Below, in pieces: positions 1-9,152 of a stretch of DNA of 64,000 bases; position 1 is the stretch's first letter; each line of letters starts with the position of its first letter. Source of the stretch: Ilumatobacteraceae bacterium (GTDB lineage: Bacteria; Actinomycetota; Acidimicrobiia; Acidimicrobiales; Ilumatobacteraceae). The stretch is from positions 1 through 64,000 of the forward strand of contig JAJTEL010000008.1 of NCBI GenBank assembly GCA_021299715.1. The letters run 5' to 3'. The notes beneath the pieces are model-generated. The model was given only the letters and a program-made list of their open reading frames with translations, ran no database searches and was not told the origin of the DNA. Made by a program: the position numbers and the translations under genes.

Positions 1-1396
1 TGTCGTACACACCATGGTGCGACGGACCATCATCGCCAGTGATTCCGGCGCGATCCAAACAGAACACAACGGGCAAACGATGCAACGCAACGTCGTAGAC
101 CACTTGGTCCCACGCACGAGACAAGAACGTTGAATACAGGGCAACAACTGGACGCAAGCCGCCCATGGCCATTCCAGCAGCCGCTGTCACTGCATGTTGT
201 TCGGCAATACCAACGTCGAAGAAACGGTCGGGGAACATGTCTTGAAATGCCAATAAACCTGTTGGGCCAGGCATGGCAGCCGTAATGGCAACTATGCGCG
301 GGTCGTTCTTTGCTTCGGCAACTAACGCTTCACCAAACGCACCAGTGAAACCAGATGGTGCGGACTTAGCGGGGCCATCAATGGGGTCGAACGTTGGTGT
401 GTCGTGCAGATGCTTTTCATCGTCATCTTCGGCGGGGGAATAGCCACGACCTTTTTGTGTGAGCACATGCACCACAAGAGGGCCTTCGTCTTCACGTGCA
501 AGCGCAGCAGTTAATGCACGTTCTAACTCAGCAATGTCGTGTCCATCAATTGGGCCCACGTAACGAACGCCTAAAGCTTCGAAGAAGGATGGTGGCTGTA
601 AGAACTCGCGCACTGCAGCCTTAAATGCTTCAACACCAGACTCCGCTTGCTTACCCACCAACGGCAAGTCACGCATGAATGCTTCGAATTTACGTTGACG
701 ACGCACATACACAGGGTTCAATCGAATGTCCGTGAGTTTGCGAGACAACTTGCCCGTTGCGCGATCTATCAATTTGCGCTCCGTCACACGCGGCACTTCG
801 CCTGTGACATCACCAGACACCACTGCGCCACCGTGCGACAAGTTAGAGATTGTTGGCGCGTACGAACGTCCGTTGTCGTTCAACACAATGATGACGCGAC
901 TCTTCGAGTGACCAAGATTGTTCAACGCTTCATACGCCATACCACCAGTCATAGAACCGTCACCAATCACCGCAACAATGTGGCGGAACTGATTCGCACC
1001 TGCATCGCGTGCGACAGCAAGACCATGTGCATATGACAACACAGTTGAGGCGTGGCTGTTTTCAATGAAGTCGTGGCGGCTTTCTTCACGACTTGGGTAA
1101 CCAGAGATGCCGCCGTGCTGGCGCAACTTGGAGAATCCCGACTGACGGCCCGTGAGAATCTTGTGCACGTAGGCCTGATGCCCGGTGTCCCACAACACGG
1201 CATCGGTGGGGGATTCGAATACTCGGTGCAATGCAATGGACAATTCCACGGCACCCAAGTTGGACCCCAGATGGCCACCGGTTTCGGCGACAGCGTTCAC
1301 GATGAAATCGCGAATTTCGCCAGACAGCTCATCGAGTTGGGAAATGGTTAATGGGCGCAGATCCGCAGGCTCGTGAATGCTGTCCAGAAGCGCCAT
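1..1396 (-). CDS. dxs: 1-deoxy-D-xylulose-5-phosphate synthase, 3' end beyond window
   Basis: Thiamine-diphosphate enzyme that condenses pyruvate and glyceraldehyde-3-phosphate, the first step of the MEP isoprenoid pathway (cytosol). About 465 residues are visible of a family length near 630; the C-terminal third lies outside the window. Seen: GGHLGSNLG near residues 40-48, TGHQAYVHK near 71-79, the ThDP/Mg motif GDGSMTGG at about 145-152, and the start of the second transketolase domain (GFTGAFGEALV). The ATG at 1396-1394 is preceded by TAGCCT at 1406-1411, 9 nt upstream. Divergent from the SDR gene at 1425 with only 28 bp between starts. ispE at 47690 belongs to the same pathway. Identification is firm. 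Confidence 0.96.
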   Translation of the reverse strand, partial: MALLDSIHEPADLRPLTISQLDELSGEIRDFIVNAVAETGGHLGSNLGAVELSIALHRVFESPTDAVLWDTGHQAYVHKILTGRQSGFSKLRQHGGISGYPSREESRHDFIENSHASTVLSYAHGLAVARDAGANQFRHIVAVIGDGSMTGGMAYEALNNLGHSKSRVIIVLNDNGRSYAPTISNLSHGGAVVSGDVTGEVPRVTERKLIDRATGKLSRKLTDIRLNPVYVRRQRKFEAFMRDLPLVGKQAESGVEAFKAAVREFLQPPSFFEALGVRYVGPIDGHDIAELERALTAALAREDEGPLVVHVLTQKGRGYSPAEDDDEKHLHDTPTFDPIDGPAKSAPSGFTGAFGEALVAEAKNDPRIVAITAAMPGPTGLLAFQDMFPDRFFDVGIAEQHAVTAAAGMAMGGLRPVVALYSTFLSRAWDQVVYDVALHRLPVVFCLDRAGITGDDGPSHHGVYD

Positions 1397-1424
1397 ATGT
1401 ATATAAGGCTACGGTCTAGGTCGT

Positions 1425-2192
1425 ATGAAGGACTTATTTGACCTGTCGGGCACGGTGGCTCTCGTCACCGGAGGAAATGGCGGAATTGGCCTTGGAATGG
1501 CTCGGGGGCTGGCCAGCAAGGGCGCGAACATCGCCATTTGGGGCACATCGGCCGAGAAGAACCGCGCGGCACGAGCCGAACTTCAAGACATGGGCGTGAC
1601 AGTTGCCGACTTCATTTGCGACGTTGGCGACCAGCAGCAAGTCACCGAATCGTTTGCCGCAACGTTGGATGCCCTTGGCCGAGTGGACTCGTGCTTTGTG
1701 AACGCAGGAGTTGGTGGCAAGGCCGAGAGTTTTGTTTCTATGACCGACGACGAATGGCACCGCGTGATGCGCGTGAATTTGGACGGCGCGTTCTACACCG
1801 CACAGATTGCAGTGCAACACATGGTGGCGCGCGGCGATGGTGGGTCGTTGGTGTTCACCACATCGGGGTCGGCCTATTTCGGACAACAGCGTGGTCAGCA
1901 CTATGGCGCGTCGAAAGCGGGACTCATTTCCATGATGCGCGCAATTGCAGTGGAACACGCGCGACACGGAATTCGCAGTAACGCAATTCTTCCCGGATGG
2001 ATTGAAAGTGAAATGACGGCACCTGCTCTTGGGTGGGACAAGTTTGTAGCAAATGTGTTGCCGCGTATACCCATGCGACGTTGGGGAGACCCGAATGACT
2101 TCAGCGCGTTAGCGGTGTACTTGGCGTGCGATGCCAGTGCGTATCACACGGGCGATGTGATCACCATTGACGGCGGCTACCACAGCTTCTAA
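1425..2192 (+). CDS. SDR family NAD(P)-dependent oxidoreductase
   Basis: Classical short-chain dehydrogenase, 255 residues, the usual family length. The nucleotide-binding TGGNGGIG lies at residues 15-22, NAG at 93-95, catalytic Ser near 147 and YGASK at 160-164, so it should be catalytically competent. The C-terminal TGDVITIDGGY is typical of FabG- and glucose-dehydrogenase-like SDRs. Substrate cannot be told. A TACGGT hexamer at 1410-1415 is 9 nt before the ATG. Transcribed divergently from dxs; no functional link to it is evident. Confidence 0.9.
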   Translation: MKDLFDLSGTVALVTGGNGGIGLGMARGLASKGANIAIWGTSAEKNRAARAELQDMGVTVADFICDVGDQQQVTESFAATLDALGRVDSCFVNAGVGGKAESFVSMTDDEWHRVMRVNLDGAFYTAQIAVQHMVARGDGGSLVFTTSGSAYFGQQRGQHYGASKAGLISMMRAIAVEHARHGIRSNAILPGWIESEMTAPALGWDKFVANVLPRIPMRRWGDPNDFSALAVYLACDASAYHTGDVITIDGGYHSF

Positions 2193-2246
2193 ACGAATTT
2201 AGTTGTTCACTTGTCTTGAAGATTGCAACAAACGACTGGGTCAACG

Positions 2247-2657
2247 TTAAAGCTCATCGTCGTCACCATCGTCATCACCATCGTGATCGTCATCGTATAA
2301 GTCATCAAACTCATTGTCATCCTCATGTACATAACGCTGTCGATGACCACAGCAAGTAAAAGAATTGGCACTGTGCATTTCGCCGCATCGAATGCAATCA
2401 GGTGTTGAGCCAAATCCCACGGGATGGCCTCCGTCTAAACATCCGAGACATTCAAAGACGTGACCACAACACACGGCGTATGTGTCGTCATAGTCTTCAA
2501 AATAATCCTCAATGTCCTCGTCGCTACCGTCTTCTGGAAACTCGGGGCCATATCGCAAGTACTCGCTACAAAAACTGCATTTGTCATCAGGTAGTGGTCG
2601 ATGACCTCTACCGCTCTCGCAATCTGGACAGCCGTTTTTTATGATGACAGAAACCAT
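2247..2657 (-). CDS. Hypothetical Cys-rich protein with acidic tail
   Basis: Unrecognised 136-residue protein. It has twelve cysteines in six close pairs: CxxC at 10/13, 27/30, 70/73 and 88/91, and CC at 63-64 and 102-103, the last two both inside a CCGH motif. This is enough for about three four-ligand zinc or other metal sites. Residues 41-60 are acidic, and from about 111 to the end the chain is almost all Asp/Glu with a few other residues. A strong ribosome site (TGGAGG) sits 7 nt before the ATG, which supports a real gene. It stands alone between convergent SDR and co-directional PAP2 genes. Function unknown; metal binding is inferred from the cysteine pattern only. Confidence 0.75.
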   Translation of the reverse strand: MVSVIIKNGCPDCESGRGHRPLPDDKCSFCSEYLRYGPEFPEDGSDEDIEDYFEDYDDTYAVCCGHVFECLGCLDGGHPVGFGSTPDCIRCGEMHSANSFTCCGHRQRYVHEDDNEFDDLYDDDHDGDDDGDDDEL

Positions 2658-2759
2658 CGCTTACCTCCACTTTTGGTACGACCGTAAGTCAACTTTCAAG
2701 GAATACTAAGCCAAGAAAATTGATTGCTCTCTACGAGGTTGGAGGAATCATTCTTGAAA

Positions 2760-3653
2760 CTAAGTCATCGAACCAGCAGACGGATGCCCATTCTTCAAAA
2801 TCTCAAACTTCGCATCAAGACGATTTTGATTCCACGTGTGCATTTTGCGGCCAATAAAAAATCCGAGACCCAGCACAACAAGACCGCCCACGCCGTCTAA
2901 CCAGAAGTGATTACCGGTGACCACAATGCAGAACAACGTGACTGCCGGATACAAAAGCGCCGCAACACGCAACCAACGTCGTTTCAACAACGGCCACATT
3001 CCGAACGCCACCCACGATGACCACCCAATGTGCAAGGACGGCATAGCGGCATATTGATTCGAGGCCTTGGCCATTCCGCCAGAACTGAAATCCCATGGCC
3101 CGCCGAAGTCTTTCAGCGTGTCTACAAAACCAAAATCGGTGGCGCCGTTGTAGTTGCGTAGTTCGTGTTCAATGCACTCTGCACCAAATCCCACGGGCGG
3201 ACATGGTTCGTCCAGCAGACGTGGTGGCATGAGGGGGAACAACGCAAAGCCCACGATGGCCAATCCCGTCATAGCGGCTAATGCATTTCGGTATAACGGA
3301 AACACATCTTTCCGTCGATTCATGAGAACAAAGAACACGGTGATGGTGACGGCAAAGTGTGCAGTTCCGTAGAACGTATTCATTGCTTGAATGAACCATT
3401 CATGCGACAAGAACCACTCTTGAATTGTTTCTTCGTGATACAGACCGAGTGCGCGCTCCGCACGCATGACCTTCACCGCATTGTTGAACGCATGAAGCGG
3501 AACATCGGTGTCGCCCACACTGAACGACCCAAAGCGGTTTCGTGTTGCCGTGTAGATGGCATAGAAAACGCCCATGATGAGCAGTTCTTTCCACCACCGC
3601 GTGCGGTGTTCGCGCTCCTCTGGGAGGACCTGGGCGGGGGCAGATGTGGACAT
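2760..3653 (-). CDS. PAP2 / inositol-phosphotransferase-like membrane protein
   Basis: Polytopic membrane protein of 297 residues. The phosphatase-like active-site signatures are MPSLHIGWSSW and, downstream, GNHFWLDGVGG (His...His...Asp), typical of the PAP2 superfamily and its Aur1/Ipt1-like branch, which transfers or removes lipid-linked phosphate groups. Four to six hydrophobic segments follow a cytosolic N-terminus. The reading frame stays open 85 codons further upstream, but that stretch is antisense to tldD and looks non-native. The ATG at 3653 has TAGTCT at 3664-3669, 10 nt upstream, and is preferred. A paralogue of the same type lies at 32719-33639. Exact substrate unknown. Confidence 0.82.
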   Translation of the reverse strand: MSTSAPAQVLPEEREHRTRWWKELLIMGVFYAIYTATRNRFGSFSVGDTDVPLHAFNNAVKVMRAERALGLYHEETIQEWFLSHEWFIQAMNTFYGTAHFAVTITVFFVLMNRRKDVFPLYRNALAAMTGLAIVGFALFPLMPPRLLDEPCPPVGFGAECIEHELRNYNGATDFGFVDTLKDFGGPWDFSSGGMAKASNQYAAMPSLHIGWSSWVAFGMWPLLKRRWLRVAALLYPAVTLFCIVVTGNHFWLDGVGGLVVLGLGFFIGRKMHTWNQNRLDAKFEILKNGHPSAGSMT

Positions 3654-3701
3654 TGCGCCCTCAAGACTAGAACTCGCAGAGACCGCAGCGCAGACGCTCA
3701 G

Positions 3702-3707
3702 TAGGCT
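3702..3707 (+). promoter_or_regulatory. -10 hexamer for leaderless tldD
   Basis: TAGGCT, 7 nt before the GTG at 3715. No Shine-Dalgarno sequence intervenes. It supports the GTG start over upstream in-frame starts. Confidence 0.5.
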
Positions 3708-3714
3708 GTCGGCT

Positions 3715-5130
3715 GTGAGCCTGATTGACCTTTCCCACGATTTTGAAACATCCGTCCTTGAGCGGGTCCTTGCGAAGGGCCGGTCCACTGGTGCCGGGTT
3801 CTCCGAGATCTTTATTGAAGACAAACGTGCCATGGGAGCTGGCCTTGACGACGGCAAAGTGGAAGCCGTATCTAATGCACGCAGTTCAGGTGCAGGTATT
3901 CGTGTCATTAATGGAGAAACAACAGGTTTTGCCTACACATCAGACCTCACAGAAAAGGGTCTCATGGCTGCCGCCGAAGCAGCGGCTGCTGCCGCATCGA
4001 GCGGTGACGGCGGAACACACACCGTGTCTCTGCAGGCACTCACGCGTCAACAGGTGAACAATATTCGCATCGCGCCAACGTCTGTTCCGAAGGCCCGCAA
4101 AGTAGAACTTCTCACCATTGCCAATGATGTCGCACGCGGAATCGACAACAGCATTGTGCAGGTGTCGGCCAGTTACGGAGACAGTGAACGCCGCATTCTT
4201 GTGGTGAACAGCGACGGTGTTTTTGCCACTGACGAACAAGTGCGTACCAACTTCCGCATCACCGTGGTGGCAAACGGCGATACCGGAATGCAAACCGGGT
4301 TCGATTCACTTGGCTACACCATCGGATTTGAATTGTTCGACGAAGAGAGCATTGAAGAGTTGGCGCAACGTGCTGCTCGCCAAGCTGTTACAAAGTTGAA
4401 GGCGCGCCCTGCACCAAGTGGCGCAATGCCTGTTGTCATTAAGTGCGGTTCGGGTGGAGTGTTGTTCCACGAAGCATGCGGACATGGTTTGGAAGCAGAC
4501 CTGGTTGCTCGTGGTGCGTCGGTGTATGCAAACCGCGTTGGCGAACAAGTGGCATCACCACTTGTCACGTTGGTCGACGATGGCACCATGACACGCGAGT
4601 GGGGCGCCATTGGAATTGACGACGAAGGACACAAAGCGCAACGCAATGTTCTTATTGAAAATGGAATCCTCACCGACTACATGTGGGATCACATTCGTTC
4701 GCGTCAAGAAGGACGAGCCCCAAGCGGTAATGGTCGTCGCCAGAGTTACGAACACCTGCCCATGGTGCGCATGACCAACACATTCGTCATGAACGGAACC
4801 GAAAACCCCGACGACATTGTGCGCGCCACCGAGAAGGGTGTCTATGTTGCCAAGTTGGGTGGCGGCAGTGTGAACACCGCAACGGGTGACTTTGTCTTCG
4901 GTATGACCGAGGCATATCTCATTGAGAACGGCGAAATTACTGAACCACTTCGCGAAGGAAACCTCATTGGTAACGGACCACAAGTTCTTGCCGACATCGA
5001 CTTGTTGGGTAACGACTTTGCAATGGGTAACCCCGGCACATGTGGCAAAGACGGACAAGGTGTTCCCGTTGGCGATGGCCAGCCAACGTTGCGCGTGAAG
5101 TCAATGACCATTGGTGGAACTGCAGCATGA
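3715..5130 (+). CDS. tldD: TldD metalloprotease subunit
   Basis: Catalytic subunit of the TldD/TldE (PmbA) heterodimeric zinc peptidase, which removes leader peptides from or degrades unfolded peptides; in Enterobacteria it processes microcin B17 and CcdA. 471 residues from the GTG chosen here, the normal family length. The metal site HEACGH is at about residues 252-257 (HExxxH), within GSGGVLFHEACGHGLEAD. The frame is open 47 codons upstream, but that overlaps the PAP2 gene on the other strand. The stop overlaps the tldE start (ATGA), so the pair is translationally coupled. Confidence 0.95.
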   Translation: MSLIDLSHDFETSVLERVLAKGRSTGAGFSEIFIEDKRAMGAGLDDGKVEAVSNARSSGAGIRVINGETTGFAYTSDLTEKGLMAAAEAAAAAASSGDGGTHTVSLQALTRQQVNNIRIAPTSVPKARKVELLTIANDVARGIDNSIVQVSASYGDSERRILVVNSDGVFATDEQVRTNFRITVVANGDTGMQTGFDSLGYTIGFELFDEESIEELAQRAARQAVTKLKARPAPSGAMPVVIKCGSGGVLFHEACGHGLEADLVARGASVYANRVGEQVASPLVTLVDDGTMTREWGAIGIDDEGHKAQRNVLIENGILTDYMWDHIRSRQEGRAPSGNGRRQSYEHLPMVRMTNTFVMNGTENPDDIVRATEKGVYVAKLGGGSVNTATGDFVFGMTEAYLIENGEITEPLREGNLIGNGPQVLADIDLLGNDFAMGNPGTCGKDGQGVPVGDGQPTLRVKSMTIGGTAA

Positions 5131-6452
5131 GTGGACGCACCGTTGACGACCTACAAGCCATTGCCGACGCCATTGTTGCCGAAGCTGTTCCTGGCGAACA
5201 GATTGCTGCAAGCTTGTCGCGTTCCACAGAAACAGATGTACGTGTACGTAATGGCGAAGTAGAACATTTCGTCTCTGCACAAAGTCAGGGCGTTGGCATC
5301 ACCGTCATTGTCGATGGTCGCACCGGAACATCATCAGCGGGTTCATTCGATGAAGCATCGTGGCGTGAAGTATTGGCCGAAGCACGAGAGAACGCTCAGT
5401 ACGGCAGCGTCGATGAATTTGCTGGGCTTGCTGAACCCGACGGTGTTCCCATTGTTGAACAGAAATTGTGGGACGACGACCTTGCAGCGTTTCCCACCGA
5501 GAAAAAAATCGAAATAGCCAAAGAACTTGAGCGTTTGGTGTTGGCCGAAGACAGTCGGTTGCGCATTGACGACGCCAACTATTCCGATGGCAGTACCGAA
5601 GAGGCATCGGCCACCACATTGGGTATTCGCAGCAGCAGCCGTTCCAACAGTTGCTACGCCACTGTCAGTGTGTTGGTGGACGACAACGGCGAAACACAAA
5701 CAGGATGGGCGTTTGCACTAGGGGAGAACCCTGCACAGTTCGATCTTCCTGCTGCAGCGAAAAAAGCATCCGAACGCGCCACTCGCTTGTTGGGCGCAGT
5801 GAAGCCACCCAGCAGAGTGACCACTGTGGTGTTAGACCCCATGGTCACGTCGCAGTTCCTCTCCATCATTGGTGGAACCTTGAATGGTGAGAGTGTGTCG
5901 AAGGGTCGCAGTATTTTTGCCGACCGCATTGGTGAACAAGTGGCGTCGCCATTGGTCACCTTGGTTGACAATCCCACCGATTCGCGTGCCTATTACGCGC
6001 GTGAAACCGACGGAGATGGTCTTGCCGCGCGTCGCAATGTTCTTATTGAAAATGGTGTGTTGAAAATGTTTGTGCACGACGCATATAGCGCGCGTCGCAT
6101 GAAAACAAAGAGCACGGGTAATGCTGGTGGCTGCGTTGCATTGCAACTCACTCCTGGCACGAAGACCCAAGAAGAACTTATTGCCGGAATAGAAGACGGA
6201 GTTCTCATTGACAGCGTGCAGGGTTTGCATAGTGGTGTCAACCCTGTGTCTGGCGACTTCTCCACGGGCGCTAGTGGTCTTGTTATTCGTAACGGCAAAA
6301 CCGCAGAACCCATTCGTGAATTCACCATTGCATCTACTTTGCAGCGCATGTTGTTAGACGTGCAAGAGATTGGCGCCGATGTTGACTGGTTGCCAATGCG
6401 TGCAGCTGGTGTGTCGTTAGTAATTACTGGCGTCACCATGAGTGGGGCATAA
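5127..6452 (+). CDS. tldE: TldE/PmbA, partner subunit of TldD
   Basis: Non-catalytic partner of TldD, 441 residues from the ATG that overlaps the tldD stop by 4 nt. It aligns along its length with TldD-type folds (DRIGEQVASPLVTLVD is shared by both proteins here) but lacks HExxxH. The C-terminal half (GNAGGCVALQL, SGDFSTGASGLVIRNG) is typical PmbA. The heterodimer acts in the cytosol. The downstream PHP gene starts 6 nt after the stop and is likely co-transcribed. Confidence 0.94.
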   Translation: MSGRTVDDLQAIADAIVAEAVPGEQIAASLSRSTETDVRVRNGEVEHFVSAQSQGVGITVIVDGRTGTSSAGSFDEASWREVLAEARENAQYGSVDEFAGLAEPDGVPIVEQKLWDDDLAAFPTEKKIEIAKELERLVLAEDSRLRIDDANYSDGSTEEASATTLGIRSSSRSNSCYATVSVLVDDNGETQTGWAFALGENPAQFDLPAAAKKASERATRLLGAVKPPSRVTTVVLDPMVTSQFLSIIGGTLNGESVSKGRSIFADRIGEQVASPLVTLVDNPTDSRAYYARETDGDGLAARRNVLIENGVLKMFVHDAYSARRMKTKSTGNAGGCVALQLTPGTKTQEELIAGIEDGVLIDSVQGLHSGVNPVSGDFSTGASGLVIRNGKTAEPIREFTIASTLQRMLLDVQEIGADVDWLPMRAAGVSLVITGVTMSGA

Positions 6453-6458
6453 CACCAC

Positions 6459-7169
6459 ATGGCATCTGCGTCGGCCGCAGCAACTGAACGTCATCCACAT
6501 TTGGCGCAACCGTGTCGCGCGGGTTGGGTGCGTGTAGACATGCACAGCCACACCATGTTCTCTGGTGACTCCACTACAACACTCGATGAAATTCATGACA
6601 GTGTGGTGGAGAGCGGTATTGATGTGTTGTGCATTACCGATCACAACGCCATTGAAGGTGCGGTGCGATTGCAGAAACTTCTTTCTGGTATCTGTCGAGT
6701 GATTGTGGGTGAAGAAGTGCGCACGCATACGGGCGAGATCATTGGTTTGTTTCTGACCGAAAAGATTTCCTACGGCGCAAGTGCGGCCGCAACGTGTGAA
6801 CAAATTCGTGCACAAGGTGGTGTGGTGTATGTGCCGCATCCGTTTGACCCCATGCGCAAGAACCTGACGGAAGCATCACTTGTTGACATTTCCAATGTGG
6901 GCCTGGTTGATGCGGTAGAAGGTCATAACTCAAAAACATCGTTGAAGTCGTTGAACGCGCGTGCTGTTGCGTTTGCAGAAGAACGCGGACTTGCCATTGG
7001 GGCGGGAAGCGATGCGCATGTTCCACTCGCGCTCGGAAGCGCCTACATGGAAATGCCCGACTTCGATGGTCCACGCGATTTCCTCAGCAAATTGCGCGAA
7101 GGCACAGTGGTAGGGCATTACTGGGACGAGGCTCGTCCGTGGAGCCCACGCATTATTCCGTCTGTGTAG
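6459..7169 (+). CDS. PHP-domain phosphoesterase-like protein
   Basis: 236-residue PHP (polymerase and histidinol phosphatase) domain protein, a metal-dependent hydrolase fold with a trinuclear site. Metal-ligand motifs seen: DMHSHTMFSGD near 27-37, CITDHNAIEG near 66-75, the later EVRTHTGE, and GAGSDAHV near 185-192. It lacks polymerase or HisK partner domains, so it belongs to the stand-alone family (nucleoside or trehalose phosphatase-like members exist). Six nucleotides separate it from tldE, suggesting one operon tldD-tldE-php. Specific substrate unknown. Confidence 0.85.
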   Translation: MASASAAATERHPHLAQPCRAGWVRVDMHSHTMFSGDSTTTLDEIHDSVVESGIDVLCITDHNAIEGAVRLQKLLSGICRVIVGEEVRTHTGEIIGLFLTEKISYGASAAATCEQIRAQGGVVYVPHPFDPMRKNLTEASLVDISNVGLVDAVEGHNSKTSLKSLNARAVAFAEERGLAIGAGSDAHVPLALGSAYMEMPDFDGPRDFLSKLREGTVVGHYWDEARPWSPRIIPSV

Positions 7170-7207
7170 AAACGGTCTGTGCTGCGCGCGTGTCGCCGCG
7201 TGAGTGA

Positions 7208-8425
7208 TTAGCGATTCAGAAGAACAGGCAACTGGCGTGGTCCGCGAACCTGGCCGTTTGCCCATGTTGTCTTCTTGTTGGGGTCAAGGCTGTAGTTGGG
7301 GAATGCGCGCAACCATTCTTGGAACGCAACAATCATTTCTAAACGCGCAAGGTTTGAACCTGCGCAACGGTGAATGCCAAGACCAAACGCAACGTGGCGG
7401 TTGTTCTCACGTTCCAAATTAAAAATGTGTGCATCTTCAAAAGCCGCAGGGTCGTGGTTTGCTGCGGGGAACGTGACCAGTGTTTGTTCGCCTGGTCGCA
7501 TGGGGCAGCCCGATACTTCTGTTTCGCCAATTACTTTGCGTGCCATGGTGACCGGTGCGTAGTAGCGCAGCACTTCTTCGTTAGCGGTCTGCCACAACAT
7601 ATGGTCGTTGTCGACGGCGACAAGACGCTTCACTTCGTCGTTGTGTTGAGCGAAGTGCCAAATACCTGAGCCAATTGCGCTCCATGTGGTGTCAATGCCC
7701 GCAACAATCTGCAAGCGGATGTAGCCAACCTTGATGTCCCACGGAACGTCTTTGCCATCAATTTCTGCATTCGCAATCATGGTGAGCAAATCGTCTTTTG
7801 GATTCTTCAAGCGATCTTTCAGCAGGCCGTCGATGTAGTGCGTCATTTCTGTGAGTACTTCAAGGCGGATGCGGTTGTCTTTCGGAGCCAACTGGAAGTT
7901 CTTGTAGATCCAGTCGCGGAAGAGATCTGCATCTTCTTCGGGAAGTCCGGTGACAATGCAAATGCCATGCACGGGAATGTGTTGCGTGTAATTCAACGCA
8001 GCGTCTGTTGCATCTAAGCCGTCAAGCTTGCCGATGAGTTCGCGACAGAAATGGCGCAGTTCTCCTTCAAGACTTGCGATGGCCTTTGGGTTGAAGGCAG
8101 GAAGAATGAGACGACGATGTCCGTGATGGTCGGGTGGGTCAGACGTAATGGGTGGCGCAGCGGCTCGTGGTGCGTCGGGGCGCGACACATTCACCCAAAT
8201 GGAAGAGAAGTTGTCGGTGTCGTTTGCAATTTGCCGAACTGCATCCATGGTGACGGGCATGAACGCACGGCCGTAACGCTCGGTGCTTCCCACCGGACAT
8301 TGTTCGCGCACTGAGTTCCAAATGTCGATGGCGTTCTCGCCCCAGCCGTCGTCTAACCAGTCCCAGTCGTTGACCCAGTCGGTCACCGGTGGTGTATCGA
8401 GTGGTTGATCTGCCCCGTATGCCAT
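7208..8425 (-). CDS. Cytochrome P450
   Basis: Soluble bacterial class I P450, 405 residues. Seen: I-helix oxygen-activation motif AGIDTTWSA, K-helix ExxR in NEEVLRYYAPV, and the haem loop FGLGIHRCAG with the thiolate Cys at about residue 354. It would need a ferredoxin and reductase from elsewhere; none is adjacent. The ATG at 8425 follows a purine-rich AGGGGGG site; the frame extends 24 codons further, which is less likely. A short palindrome (8461-8471) and GATAAT/TAATGT lie upstream. Substrate unknown; terpenoid or lipid hydroxylation would be typical for the phylum. Confidence 0.95.
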   Translation of the reverse strand: MAYGADQPLDTPPVTDWVNDWDWLDDGWGENAIDIWNSVREQCPVGSTERYGRAFMPVTMDAVRQIANDTDNFSSIWVNVSRPDAPRAAAPPITSDPPDHHGHRRLILPAFNPKAIASLEGELRHFCRELIGKLDGLDATDAALNYTQHIPVHGICIVTGLPEEDADLFRDWIYKNFQLAPKDNRIRLEVLTEMTHYIDGLLKDRLKNPKDDLLTMIANAEIDGKDVPWDIKVGYIRLQIVAGIDTTWSAIGSGIWHFAQHNDEVKRLVAVDNDHMLWQTANEEVLRYYAPVTMARKVIGETEVSGCPMRPGEQTLVTFPAANHDPAAFEDAHIFNLERENNRHVAFGLGIHRCAGSNLARLEMIVAFQEWLRAFPNYSLDPNKKTTWANGQVRGPRQLPVLLNR

Positions 8426-8460
8426 GTTCCCCCCTGGCTGTGTGGTTGCCCCGACATTAT

Positions 8461-8471
8461 CCCTATTAGGG
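8461..8471. promoter_or_regulatory. Short palindrome in the P450 promoter region
   Basis: Arms CCCTA and TAGGG around one base, abutting a GATAAT-like -10 (8456-8461, minus strand) about 30 nt upstream of the P450 start. Could be an operator; short enough to be chance. Confidence 0.3.
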
Positions 8472-8496
8472 GAACCCGTGTCCATCAGGACGAGCA

Positions 8497-9117
8497 TTAT
8501 CGGCCGGCCGCCACCGACACATCCCCCACGCGCGCACCACGTGTAATTGCGGGGACAACATCGGCAGGAACAGCAACCGTGAGTGGAGACGCCGACACCA
8601 CCACACTGTTAGTGGCAACAACAGTTGAGCCAACGATGAGATCAATGGCGTCTCCTGGTTGCACAACAGGTGCAACAACATCAGACGGTAGGGCGATCAC
8701 CCGCCATCCTTCGGGAATGACCACTGCATCGGAGGATGGAATGGTGAGAGAACGGGTGAGGGGAGTGTTAGCGGCGAGCGCGATGCGGCTTCGTGTGTTC
8801 GGTGCGATTGTGTAAAGCGCATCAACGGCAATAAGTGCGTGTGGCAGTTCAACGGTGGTGGTGTTTTGAGCGGTGAGTTCATCTCCTGCGCGAACTGGTG
8901 CGGTCAGAACTAAGACCGCCGCCAAACGTGACCACGAGTTTCGTTCGCGCCGCGTAGCGACAACAGATTCGGCAACAAAGCCTGCGGTGAGAACACTGAG
9001 AACAGCGATGGTGGCAACCTGTGCACGTCGCTCGCGTTCAAGCAGCGAAATAACGCGGTGGACCAGAGTGGAAAATTGTTGGCCCGCTGTTGCGAAGAAT
9101 TGTTTTGCTCGTGACAT
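8497..9117 (-). CDS. SAF-domain membrane-anchored protein (CpaB/FlgA-like)
   Basis: 206 residues: a cytosolic N-terminus, one transmembrane segment at about 36-53 (VATIAVLSVLTAGFVAESVV), then a SAF domain (VLVLTAPVRAGDELTAQ to about 135), followed by a region like the RcpC/CpaB Flp-pilus assembly proteins (VIPEGWRVIALPSDVVAPVVQPGDAIDLIV). No other pilus genes are nearby, so a pilus role is not supported by context. The start has AAAGAGG 5 nt upstream. It is 35 nt downstream of the serine-rich fmdB gene and probably co-transcribed with it. Confidence 0.78.
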   Translation of the reverse strand: MSRAKQFFATAGQQFSTLVHRVISLLERERRAQVATIAVLSVLTAGFVAESVVATRRERNSWSRLAAVLVLTAPVRAGDELTAQNTTTVELPHALIAVDALYTIAPNTRSRIALAANTPLTRSLTIPSSDAVVIPEGWRVIALPSDVVAPVVQPGDAIDLIVGSTVVATNSVVVSASPLTVAVPADVVPAITRGARVGDVSVAAGR

Positions 9118-9152
9118 GGCACCTCTTTCGAGGGCTCATGTGTGCACGCCAC

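Noticed and set aside
3574-3908. Long N-terminal extensions of the tldD and PAP2 frames overlapping each other
   Set aside because: Each extension is antisense to the other gene and unlike its family; internal starts with -10 elements at 3664-3669 and 3702-3707 fit family lengths.
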